DNA from: Liolophura sinensis
Taxonomy: Eukaryota; Mollusca; Polyplacophora; Chitonida; Chitonidae
Assembly: GCF_032854445.1 (NCBI RefSeq)
Contig: NC_088300.1
Location: 35,257,608-35,321,607 of the forward strand
Reading direction: 5' to 3'
DNA length: 64,000 nucleotides
Part shown: piece after piece, positions 38,304-48,583 of the stretch
Position numbering within the stretch: position 1 is the first letter of the stretch
Layout of the letters: each line of letters begins with the position of its first letter
Notes under the pieces: model-generated
Databases searched by the model: none
Told to the model about the DNA's origin: nothing
Seen by the model: the letters and a program-made list of their open reading frames with translations, nothing else
Translations under genes and position numbers: made by a program

Positions 38304-40597
38304 GGATAATAATATAACAGAATTAATATATATAAAGTATACTGCATGTTACATAATGTATACACAAAGTATCTGTTCTGTTTCCGAACAGAGAAGAAAG
38401 AAGAGAGAAGTCCTTGTTTCAATACTATAACGTCATATCTCGCACATTTGGTACAAGGACACTGTACTCTTTATTCGCATGTAATTTATACGTCCATGTG
38501 ACGAATTTCGTGAGAAATTCCACATATGGTCCAAAAATGTGGAATAAAGCGTAAAGACATAAATATAGTCTGGCTGCACTGATACGGGTGGATACAGTGT
38601 AGAATTCCTAGCATTCTGAATATAATAGATCACAGCATTATATAGAGAGTACAACCAGAGCGGTGACAACAGTGTATAGTTGACAAATGGTCTCGTGTAA
38701 CCGGTGAAGCCCGTGCTCTTAATTGTCAATTTAGGTTAGGTTTTTTTTTTCTTTTCCCAGTTCATGTATATGCAACATTTGTAAGCCCAAAAATGCATCA
38801 GTTTTTAGTTACAATTTATTATTCGTCACTGGGTCTAGAATTACTCAAAAATGCTGTGTTGTCATCACCTTTAATATATACATGTAATCACATTAAATGC
38901 AAAGGTACCAAGCCTTGGGTAATGCCTAGTCCACTAGCTCCTGCTTTATGCAGGAATAGGATGACAGCAGTGACATTTCTGTATACGTACACGGCCCAAT
39001 ACTCCCGACGTTTTCAAGTCCACTGAAACATTAAACGTAATATATGCACCTTTACATATATGTTCATGTTCGGAAATTTAATATGCTACATGTAGTTATG
39101 AGGTTGAAGAAGCAAAAATGTAATAGACGAGGAATGGCTGCAACTTGCATGGATCAAACACCTATACATGTGATGTCCTTTAACCCAATTCTCGTGCTGA
39201 CGCTATTTTTCATTCCTTTCTCGGCGAAAGCCATGACGTCACAGAAGGACTGATTATATGTAACCAGTGTGTGGCACATCCGGTTGGCCTATTTGCAACA
39301 ATATTGGTTATGATTGGTCGTATGCATGTTTTTAGTGACAGTTCGGAAAACCCTGTTTATAGATGTAGGTTGTTTACTCCTCAATTAATGACACAACAAT
39401 GATGTTAACTGAGGTTTTGTTTTACGCACGCTATACATTATGAACGTGGAAGTTGTTGATGTGGCACGTATTAATGACGCAGAAGTTTTAATGACATTCT
39501 TTTTTGACATTTTGCAAATGAGGAGGTGGCATGTTTTTTAATCCTGTGAGGTGGCACTGGTGTGAAACACGGCCTTGGTCCATTGTTACGTCAACGTTGG
39601 ATTGCAGCGTAACGTCTACAATATTACAATGTTTCAGATTTTATTGTAACGTCATTTTGTTTCTAATGTGACGTTATCATGGGCTGGTAAAGGATTATTT
39701 TGATTATCATGCCAGTAAAATGACATGCATTATGACATCATCGTACCAGAACGTTTTCAACGTGCCAAAACGTCATTAATTATGACGCCAAATGGACCAT
39801 ATACAGTTGTCTCATTTATTGAAACCTTCTAGTGACATCGTCGTTGGCCATCTTCATTAAATCATGGCAAACACAACGTATATCGCTACGCTTTAAATCC
39901 GATGGCTAGGCGAAAGTCTTCCTGAACATAGCAGACCGTTATTGTTATCTGATGGAGTTACCAAAAGATTTATGGAAAATTTCAGACGTGTCCAATCAGA
40001 TTTGTACTGAAAGCTCTGTCTGTGACACTAAAACCGTATCAACACCCAAAACTTGATGTACCTAAACTCGACGTTGGTGTTCTCCACGAGCTTTTATCGT
40101 GATATTAAACGCCATATAGTAACGGTCTTTGTTTTTCAATATCTTTCACACCACAATATTGCTGTCCTTAACTCTATATCTCTTGAAACTCATAATCTCT
40201 CTATCTGATAACAAGTTACCGTATATGGGTACTATAGAGGTCTCTAATTAAAGGTCTCTACTAATATTACACGTGCATGCGAGAAGAAAAACAACACATA
40301 TATGACCTTTTCTACCGCTATTTCAGAAGAGGCATAGAAAAAGTCGTATTTAATCGAAGTGGATTTGACATTGTTTATAATAAGTTAAGCATGTCGGGTG
40401 TAAGGGGGATTCCAATGTCTTTGTCCAGTTGTCCATCTTTAGAGTGTAGAAAGTCTTTGAACCAAGAAAGCTCACCATTATATCTTTTACACATATTTCA
40501 CAATTACGCTGTCTACAAGCTGGAAAAAATTACTGCTTGGTATATATTGGAGTTTTGTATATAGCGAGTATATTGGCCGACAAACAGCATGACGTGG
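38304..40597. other. non-coding interval with CRE-like cluster
   Basis: A perfect TGACGTCA lies at 39234-39241 and several half-sites lie between about 39470 and 39790. The segment 38868-38962 (AATCACATTAAATGCAAA, CCTAGTCCACTAGCTCCTGC, TTTATGCAGGAATA) resembles 45878-45970, so both may be copies of an unnamed dispersed repeat. No gene is recognised. Confidence 0.45.
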
Positions 40598-40607
40598 TAT
40601 ATATATA

Positions 40608-40679
<72 letters not shown>
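40598..40679. repeat. (TA)n microsatellite with interruptions
   Basis: TA units are broken by TTA/AAT slips, followed by a (TG)n-rich stretch to about 40720. A 16-base poly-G run lies further right at 40845-40860. Confidence 0.95.
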
Positions 40680-40680
<1 letters not shown>

Positions 40681-40860
40681 TCCCACCACGTGTGTGTGTA
40701 TGTATGTGTGTGTGTGTGTGTCAAACTCTAAGAATGAAGATGCATCAAGTGGTGGTGAAAGAGGTGGAAGTACCGCATTGGGAAACAGAATTAACAATTA
40801 AATGGGGTTTTGAGGGGAAGTAGAGTCGGTGGTGGGAGTTGAGTGGGGGGGGGGGGGGGG

Positions 40861-42462
40861 TGCTTTGGGGCAGTTATCCGCAAACTAACTAGCATATAGT
40901 TAAAGGTATAATGCGTTGTTGGATTAAAAAGGTTGCCCTTTGCGTGGAACAAGTGAAAGTCACGTCCAGGCCTGGTTGATAAAGGTTGGCTAGACTGCGC
41001 TTGAGCATGGGAACAATAGGTCCCCTGGCATGTTTAATATATAGAGCTGGGTCAACACGACAAGTGCTCAGCAGATGACAGCTCCGATATTTACTCTCCA
41101 TGCGTGCCGCATGCTGGTGGTTTCTACCTCTCTGTCCACCTAAAACCCTCACCCGTCTACCGTTAGGTATACAATGCTTGTAAAATACCTCATTTATACC
41201 CAGGTATAAATTATATAGGCTGCCTTCTCTCGATCCTTTCTACTATACATACATACAAACATACATACATAAAAGCGCACGAGTATATAAATTTCTCTAG
41301 AATTATATATGGACTATATATACTGTTTGTAAACTTCAGTTCTAATTCCTTCACCATGAGCTCAAGGGAATTGACCAACACAGATTCTAATGCCAATATA
41401 CGCTGTTCTGTTTTCAATCACGCAAATGCTACGTATGCACGGAATAAACTTATCCAGCAATTATAATGTCTATATACATTCAATGTAAATGTCGAAATTA
41501 ACCCCAGTTTAACAGATAGACAATGAATTTTATGCTCTATATACTAACACATAAAATTAACATATTTTTTCACGTAGTTGGGCCGTGACTTGTGGTTTAT
41601 ATATATAACAAAAACAACATATTTTACACATCAAGTTACCTTGGTCGATGCCGTTTAGAAAGTGCAGGATTTTTTCAAAAACAATTTTATGCTTGTTATT
41701 AAGTTACAACACACATTCTATTCACTGAGACCACTCCTGGTTTCGAACCAGTGTGACCTGTGTGTCAGCCACCGAACTGCCAGGCTCTGAAATCGCTGGT
41801 TCGAAACTTGGAGCGGTATCCGCCAGTTTTCAGGACTAGAATCTGTGTATGTAATATCCAGAAAATGTAATCTCTATTGTGTAATGTAATGTATACTGTT
41901 ACATGCATGTAGCCAAGCATTTATCCAGTTGCCGGACTAAAGGACTCTATGTTTATCTACAACTTGAGTCAGATTACATTCGTATGCGGGGAAATCAAAG
42001 CTTTGGGCTCTTTGAGCATGCAAACCTTCTACCCAATGTGAACGCATGAATGAGCCGTTGAACATCGTGTTTCAAATGTATGCATTCTTGATTCTCCAGA
42101 CGAAACGTGTAGTTTTTGTAATGTATATGTCCCCTATAGCTGTTTCAATGCGTTCTCGAAACTGTCTATATTTTCAAATTCTTTTAGTGCTCTGAATCTG
42201 AATAATGGATCAATAAATTAATGTGTTAATACGCATGGCTAGATGCGATGGCATTTTTGGATGACTTTTTTAACCTGCAGCCCCAATGAAGCACATCTTT
42301 TGCACAGTACATATGGTTGTAGTAGCCCATTCCAAAAGGCACATGATTGTGTAGACATCGACGTTGGCATCTGGTGCAAACCAAAGCGTGGGGAATATTA
42401 ACTGAAAGGTTCTCTAACAAGTGTTTAACGACTCCCGTCTAGGAGCGGTGAAAGATAAATCT
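40861..42462. other. non-coding interval
   Basis: Apart from the inverted B-box structure at 41731-41816, only AT-rich sequence is seen. Confidence 0.45.
41731..41816 (-). mobile_element. tRNA-like head with inverted B-box arms
   Basis: The minus strand contains CCTGGCAGTTCGGTGGCTGA (A-box-like) and then ACTGGTTCGAAACCAGG (B-box/T-arm-like). A second GGTTCGAAAC lies on plus at 41798-41807. The two flanks (41731-41752 and 41795-41816) are inverted repeats matching at 18 of 22 positions. It may be a SINE head, or two heads joined in opposite orientation. Confidence 0.4.
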
Positions 42463-42466
42463 TTAA

Positions 42467-42994
42467 AGGAGAAGAAAATTTAAAAACATGACACTATAGG
42501 CTGAAAAGAGCACATTTTTTTCTATCTGGTGGTGCCTGCTGCAAATTTTGCGATTTTTCCTCGCCATACACGTGAGGTCTGAAAACGGCAAAGCTAGCAT
42601 AAATGCTGGGGGTGTGTTGCCCTTCAGCCAATGAGAATCGTTAAAACTGCCGGCTTGTTCGTGTAAACTCGGAACCAACGTCCAACATTCCAGTTTCCCG
42701 ATCGTCAAGTGGAGAACGAACTGTACTGTTCGCTACCTTCTGGGGAGAAGAGTTCTACCGGAAATGTACGAACTGCACTTCGGCGGTTTCAGACGGCAAT
42801 TCTCCTTCTAACGCAAAAGATTTCAGGACTAGTTCTTAGGCAAAATGGAGTCTCCCACAGCGATTTTGGCGCTAACTTCATTTATAATTTATCAGCTTGA
42901 GGTACATATTAGAATTTTTTAGTGGCAGGCACCCTGCAAGGAAATGCTTACTCTTTTCAATGGTATTTGTTTGATATTTAAATTTTCTTCTCCT
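42467..42994. mobile_element. TTAA-flanked MITE 1 (piggyBac-like)
   Basis: TTAA (42463-42466) precedes AGGAGAAGAAAATTTAAA, and the exact inverse TTTAAATTTTCTTCTCCT ends at 42994 before TTAA (42995-42998). Weaker inverted matching continues inward (GAAAAGAG; GTGCCTGC). TTAA target duplications are characteristic of piggyBac-type transposition. The 528-bp interior is non-coding apart from a 63-codon frame without a domain, so it would need a transposase in trans. Confidence 0.8.
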
Positions 42995-42998
42995 TTAA

Positions 42999-43398
42999 AG
43001 GCAAAGGAAACACTAAAGTAAAGTATTTATCAGATGAAAAGCCATTAAACGCTGTTCAGGAAAATAGTTTGATTTTATTTTTTTTTGGTTTTCTTTGTTT
43101 TTTAGAGATTTTCAAATCAGTATTTTTAGCTTGAAATAGTTCGTTTTGTTGAATGCATTCATAGCTCTAAATGAAGATGCATTATGAATGATGAAATACA
43201 GCAATCTATGTGTGTCAAGTGGCAAAAAGCTGAAGTGACATTACTGGTCCCGATAAGAAAAGGCCGAAAAATCCAAAGTTTTAAGTGCATTTTACTTGGT
43301 CGAAAAATATTCTAAAAAAATAAATCAAACTTTTTTCAGGGTCATTATTTAATTGTCTTTTACCTGATGTGTACTTCATGCTAGTGTGTTCTTTGCCT
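42999..43398. mobile_element. TTAA-flanked MITE 2 (piggyBac-like)
   Basis: The element begins AGGCAAAGGAAACAC directly after the TTAA at 42995-42998 and ends GTGTGTTCTTTGCCT before TTAA at 43399-43402. The inverted ends stay similar for about 38 bases (…AAGTA…ATCAG). The interior is A/T-rich with long T runs and no coding capacity. It shares its left TTAA with MITE 1. Confidence 0.75.
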
Positions 43399-43402
43399 TT
43401 AA

Positions 43403-43892
43403 TGTGTGTTTATATTACATGTAAGCCATTCACTTGATATGTCATTTTTTAGAAGAAATTAAAACGGCAGTTAAGTTTCGTGAAAATATCCAACATGTTC
43501 TGTGTTTCTTTGTGTAAAGTTGAAAGAAAACCAGTCCAAGGTGGTGGAGGATTCTATGAGTTTCTGGAAGTCCATTAGCGGATTGGGGTTCTTCGTGATT
43601 TAATAAGTTTTCTTTTCCTGTACAGTAAGCTAACTTTTGTCCTATCTGACCTCAGTCTGGGTTGCATGCCAGCAGGGCAAAACATTTTCATGCAGACTGC
43701 CGGATGAACGATTAAGATTCAGGCTCCGGATGTTCAAAACTCTTTTAACCAGATTTACCTTTTAACCAAGCCTCCAGGTTTGTACTTAGCTATATGAACT
43801 ATTAACCTGCTGCTGTTGTACTTTGACTAAATTTTGCTAATATTTAAATATAAAAAGTAACTTAATACCAGTATTAGCTAATACCATTCCAG
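43403..43892. other. non-coding interval
   Basis: AT-rich sequence leading to a candidate splice acceptor at 43892. Nothing else recognised. Confidence 0.4.
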
Positions 43893-44055
43893 CAACTGGG
43901 CCCAGAGGACGGTCCCAGATTGTCCAGTGCCGGAGCAGCGTGTGGAAGTTTCCGGGAAGAGTCTGCCTGTCACGGTCCTCTTCACCCGGAGATTACAAGC
44001 CGTTTCGGCTGACCAGGTGTGCCTTCGCACAGTGGCCTCACACCTGGCTGACTAA
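43893..44055 (+). CDS. candidate 3'-terminal exon, unknown product
   Basis: After an acceptor-like TACCATTCCAG the frame starting at 43894 stays open for 53 codons to TAA (44053-44055). It has a strong preference for G/C at third positions, unlike the AT-rich flanks. The peptide includes VEVSGKSLPVTVLFTRRLQA and ends TVASHLAD. All three plus frames are open over much of the segment because it is GC-rich, which weakens the case. I recognise no family and see no poly(A) signal just downstream. It might be the tail of an unseen upstream gene or a retrotransposon. Confidence 0.3.
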
Positions 44056-44857
44056 CCCAGCCATTATATACAGCATGTCGTTAGCCATGGTGTACAATCT
44101 TCAGCCCTGGACGTGCCATCATACACCATCCTAATTAGAAGTGAATTGCTATGTACGAAAGCAGACCAAACCCATTACCGTACCGGTACGTGAAGCTAAC
44201 AAAGAATCTGAATCACTTGTATCAGGGGATCAAATAATAAAAAAAAAGCAGTACCAGTAAGGAAAACAACGAAGCCAAGATTCCATGAGTATCGGTTGCC
44301 ATTATTTTGGTAAGACTTTCCAATTTTAGCTGAGACGAAAAACTTAACATGAAGAACGGCGTTGCTGCTGTTGTGATTGTTGAGGATGGTGTTAAACTTC
44401 TTATTTTTCTTTGTTTTGAAAGTGGGCGTGCGTCGTACCATGTCACGGACTCTTATAATCATACACTTATGTCATATTTAAAAGATACAAAACACAAAAG
44501 GAAATTAAAGTTAACCAAATTATCCACGACGACGGTTTGAGTAATTGACATCTTGGGAACCATACACAGTGAAGTGCATATTGATATATATGACCACCGG
44601 ACTTCTTACCTCGATGTATTCGGATAGCTAGAACGACCACCCTAAACTATAAACCTTTGCTTTAACGGTTTAAGGAAGGAATGAGCAAAGAATCAAGTCT
44701 AGCGAATGGGAGCTGCATTTCATTAGTTCCACGGGTGTAATTTGGATACGGAACATTGCCCAAAATTGAGACTGACGAGATCATTGTCACACTAGCGCCT
44801 TTATACGGCTAATATGAGAACAGTATTTGCAATTCGGGTGTCATAGTCAACGGTAGG
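44056..44857. other. non-coding interval
   Basis: No gene or element recognised; the overlapping frames near 44196-44540 are open on both strands without domains. Confidence 0.4.
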
Positions 44858-45125
44858 ATTCCCAGCGATGCACTCACGACAAAGATGACTGCCATTCGGG
44901 TATCCAGTGATGCACTCAAGACAAAGATGGCATTGCCATTCGAGTTCAGTGATGCACTCAAGACTAAGATGGCATTGCCATTCGGGTGCAGTGATGCACT
45001 CAAGACAAACATGGCATTGTCATTCGGGTGCAGTGATGCACTCAAGACAATGATGACATTGTCATTCAGGTATCCAGTGAATCACTCAATACAAAGATAA
45101 CAATGCCATTCAAGTATCCAGTGAT
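44858..45125. repeat. 42-bp minisatellite
   Basis: Five to six units are built on GTGATGCACTCAAGACAAAG and ATGGCATTGCCATTCGGGT. The exact 42-base period is a multiple of three, so both strands read as 14-residue repeats (KMALPFGCSDALKT on plus). A lone related unit lies at about 46050-46115. The array probably does not encode protein. Confidence 0.9.
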
Positions 45126-45203
45126 AAATAAGGCATACAGCATAGACAGAAAAACCAGAGAAGCGACGATAGCCGGCAAATGGTCACACGTACCCGGTGA
45201 AAT

Positions 45204-45339
45204 TTATTTATTTATTTATTTGATGGCTTTTTTACGCTGTACTCAAGAATATTTCACTTATACGACGGCGACCAGCATTATGGTGGTGGAAACCGGGCAG
45301 AGCCCAGGGGACGCCCACGAACATCCGCAGGTTGCTGCA
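45204..45339 (-). mobile_element. short SINE-A copy with perfect target duplication
   Basis: The body and tail (GCTGTACTCAAGAATATTTC; GACGGCGACCAGCATTATGG; GAAACCGGGCAGAGCCCAGG; CATCCGCAGGTTGCTG) are flanked by CCGGTGAAAT at 45194-45203 and 45340-45349, a perfect 10-bp target-site duplication. The tRNA-like head is absent, and the 5' end falls at the same body position as the copy at 38168-38303. Confidence 0.9.
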
Positions 45340-45349
45340 CCGGTGAAAT

Positions 45350-45461
45350 AGGGCCTTTTGTCAATTTATCCCAGTTAGGGTTTTATTCTAGCTGTTCATT
45401 CTAGCAATTACATGACCCCTTTATGCTAGTAAACAATACCTTTGTGTGGGGCATGATCCTG
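45350..45461. other. short non-coding spacer
   Basis: AT-rich sequence between the SINE and the first duplicated segment. Nothing recognised. Confidence 0.4.
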
Positions 45462-45750
45462 GAAGTTCGAGTGCACATATACACATGGTGTAACGTCATC
45501 ATGGTGGAATACAAGGTGCAATACAAGGGCGATGATAACATTGCCAGTGGTGTGTATCACTGATGTACTACGGGACGATAATGAATAAACACTGCCAGAC
45601 AGCATTTGATTGTAAAAGTTTTGGGTAGTGCAAAAGCTTTGAAAGGGTGTGTTGCCAATCGCTGTATATGGTTTCTTTCTACTCGTTAGAACGTCGTTCG
45701 AAACTTGTTAGAAGATGTTCATGTATTTCTCTAGATGGATCTACCAGGTC
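45462..45750 (+). repeat. dispersed direct duplication, copy 1
   Basis: About 280 bases including ACATGGTGTAAYGTCATCAT, CAAGGGCGATGATAACATTG, CACTGCCAGACAGCATTTGA and AGAACGTCGTTCGAAACTYG recur at 46537-46820 with only scattered differences. No gene lies within either copy. Confidence 0.9.
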
Positions 45751-46139
45751 ATGTAATTGCTACTATAACATTGCAACATGTCTTAAGTAGAATTAGGTAA
45801 GAAAAAATGCAGTGATGTTAACTTCAATTTATTAGACGTCAAAGGTGTAAAACGACCCAAAATGATTTTTTGTTATCACATTTAACATATAATCACAGTA
45901 AAACAACGCAAATGAACCAGGTCTCGGGGATGCTCAGTCCACCAGCAGACTCCTGATTTATACAGGAATACAATTTAATTAAGACGAACGGCACAGAGAG
46001 AAAACAAACGAGCAGCGACGACAATGTGATAGCTGGCAAATGGTGAAGGCAAAGATGACATTGCCATTCACGTATCCAGTGATGCACTTAAGACAAAGAT
46101 GAGAACATTGCCAATGAGGTGTCCTCAGTTAAATGGGCA
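45751..46139. other. non-coding spacer with dispersed-repeat similarity
   Basis: The segment 45878-45970 resembles 38868-38962 (TCAGTCCACCAGCAGACTCC; TTTATACAGGAATA). A lone 42-bp-type unit lies at about 46050-46115. Confidence 0.5.
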
Positions 46140-46300
46140 AAGGGGTGGCGGGTCAAGGAGTAGTAGTTAAGGTACATGCTTGCTTTCAATAGATAGAACA
46201 CACGAGATAGGGGTTCAAACCCAGTGTTAGGCAGGGAATTTGTATATTCCCCTGGTCTCGTTGTTTATGGGGCCTTGGTGATATTAATCAACGTTGTTAT
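46140..46300 (+). mobile_element. tRNA-derived SINE head, fourth type
   Basis: GTAGTTAAGGTACATGCTTG resembles an A-box region and TAGGGGTTCAAACCCAGTGT is a good B box. GGGAATTTGTATATTCCCC and TGGTCTCGTTG follow as a body. No tail is clear. The copy sits between the two members of the 280-bp duplication. Confidence 0.5.
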
Positions 46301-46536
46301 GACCGTGCACCATTCAGGCATATCCCGGTGGTGCATTCAACAATGCAAAGAGGACGATATTGTCAGGCTAGAATTTCCCTGACTCATTCAGTTTAGACAA
46401 AAATGAGAACATTTCCACTGTGTTTGCCCTAGACCAGTAGACACTTCCTGCAGACAGATGGTGACATCACCAAGGTACAGGGAAACTCAATCGTTAACTC
46501 ATAGACAAACCTGATAATAATGCCTTTATGTGGAAA

Positions 46537-46820
46537 TTCGCGTGCACGTACACACATGGTGTAATGTCATCATGGTGGAATACAAGGTGCAATACAAGGG
46601 CGATGATAACATTGCCAGTGGTGTGTATCACTGATGTACTACGGGACGAAAATGAATAAACACTGCCAGACAGCATTTGATTGCAAAAGTTTTGGGCAGT
46701 GCAAAAGCTTTGAAAGGGTGTGTTGCCAATCGCTGTATATGGTTTCTTCCTACTCGTTAGAACGTCGTTCGAAACTCGTTAGAAGATGTTCATGTATCCC
46801 TGTGGATGATCTACCAGGTG
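46537..46820 (+). repeat. dispersed direct duplication, copy 2
   Basis: This is the partner of 45462-45750 in the same orientation, offset by about 1.07 kb. The two copies share more than 250 aligned bases with few substitutions. Confidence 0.9.
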
Positions 46821-47599
46821 AAAAAATATCCAGGTGACAAACTGTAGTTAGCGATGCCGAACAGGTACATCACACTTAGTACAGCCTGGAGTATACAGAT
46901 AAAAACAAAATGAAAGCTTTAAAAGAAAAAAAAAGCACTAGACCAAATATATATTACATCGATAAAATATCCCACATAAAAGGTTTAACAATGATACAAC
47001 TCCGTGGCGTGTAGCATATACAGTAAGTTTCAACCATCCCACTATGTATCCCGATGTTCGAGTTTGATATAAGTTGACCCGGCCTTGACTGAGTTTACTT
47101 CTCGTCTTTGTTGACACGCGTCTATTTAAACTGGATATACTATACACGTATAGTCAAGTAGTGAAATTTCATCTGAATGTTAAACTTCATGCCGGTGATA
47201 CGCGCCTGGCTGCCGCACAAAAGCCCTTCCAGACGCACACATCACTGACAATATGCCAGACCGCGCGTGATCTTGGGGACGAAATTGAAGCGGATGGTCC
47301 GCTTTGACACACCGTGCATGCATTAGTAGTACTGACAACACAAACCTGTCGCCTTTCTTTCGTAGCTGATCTTTCTGACACATCCTCGAACGGCCTACTC
47401 TGTGGGTCTTTAAATTAGAGGCGGGGAAGGGGGTATAGGGAGCAGTTACGAATAAGACAGACTACTACAGAAATCTTACGTTTAGGCTCTTCTTCGAAGT
47501 AGCTAAGCCCACATTATATAGACAAATATATAAACTGAGCCTGGACATTAAGATGGCATTTCGCCAAATCCATTAACCTAATACATATTTATACGGAGT
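46821..47599. other. non-coding interval
   Basis: No gene or element recognised. Confidence 0.4.
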
Positions 47600-48000
47600 A
47601 TACCTTTACATATCAGCCTTTCTCTTTCCATTATAGTGGTTTTGCTCATCACTGACCATATCAGCCTTTCTCTTTCCATTATAGTGGCTTCCCTCATCAC
47701 TGACCATATCAGCCTTTCTCTTTCCATTATAGTGGCTTCCCTCATCACTGACCATATCAGCCTTTCTCTTTCCATTAGAGTGCCCCCCTTCATCACTGAC
47801 CATATCACCTAGGCTGTTTCCATTATAGTGGCTTCCTTCAACAGGGACCATATCAACCTTTCTCTTAACATCACTGACTATACCAGACTCACTCTTGTCA
47901 TTATATAGTCTTCATTCATCATTGACCATATCCCCTTCCCTGTTTTCACTGTAGTGCCTTCCTTCATCACTGACCATATCAGCCTTTCTTTTCATTATAG
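47600..48000. repeat. 48-bp minisatellite
   Basis: Units start at 47656, 47704 and 47752, exactly 48 bases apart. They carry CCATATCAGCCTTTCTCTTT, CCATTATAGTGGCTTCCCTC and ATCACTGA. Flanking units to about 48000 are more diverged. Because 48 is a multiple of three, the minus strand reads as a 16-residue repeat (EATIMERERLIWSVMR) in one frame and another repeat in a second frame. I see no promoter, splice signal or conserved start, so I treat it as a repeat. Confidence 0.9.
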
Positions 48001-48436
48001 TAACCATAATATAACCCTTCAGTTTATTATATTGTACCCATCACTGACATGCCATATCTCATGCCATGCCTCTCTCGAATGTTGTCGTTGGTAACAACAC
48101 TTGTTGGCGTTCTTGTCTTTAACCGCGATTTGTGGTGCTCCAAAAATATAACGGTACAACACATATGATCCGTTTCATCTTCAGAACCTATGTGTAGCAG
48201 TTATACAGACACGGATTGCGTAAATCGTCATTTTTTTAAAGCGGAATTTCGCATCTCTCCAGTAATATATCATGGTAAGGTGTTCATCAGCTGCAGGAAA
48301 TAGAAGTATATATCTATAGGCTGTTTTATAGTAATTAAGATAATGGCATCGGCTTGTAGTCTATGTGTATGTATTACATGATGCTGTGCTCCATTCATCC
48401 GTGTCTCGCTCCGGCTCTTTCCGTATTCGTGGTCAG

Positions 48437-48583
48437 ATCACGTTTTCGTATTTGCCTGTCTCTGACGCGCAAACATGCGGCTGTGTGTGCGGAAGATTTA
48501 TCAGTGCTGGAGTTACGAGGCCTCCAATCCCTGACCGCGTGTATCACCCAACACCTTACTATTTGACCAAACCTGCAAATTAA
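48437..48583 (+). CDS. candidate 3'-terminal exon, unknown product
   Basis: A pyrimidine-rich stretch (CTCGCTCCGGCTCTTTCCGT) ending GGTCAG precedes an in-phase frame of 48 codons ending TAA at 48581-48583. The peptide has a short Cys-rich motif (TCGCVCGRF), then a Pro/Tyr-rich tail (RPPIPDRVYHPTPYYLTKPA). Codon use is balanced, unlike the flanks. I recognise no family and find no upstream exon with certainty. It may be the cytoplasmic tail of a membrane protein or a chance frame. Confidence 0.3.
   Translation: MTFSYLPVSDAQTCGCVCGRFISAGVTRPPIPDRVYHPTPYYLTKPAN

Noticed and set aside
47578-47851. Repeat protein of 16-residue units on minus
   Set aside because: The 48-bp array gives open frames in two registers at once and has no gene signals. 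It is kept only as a repeat.
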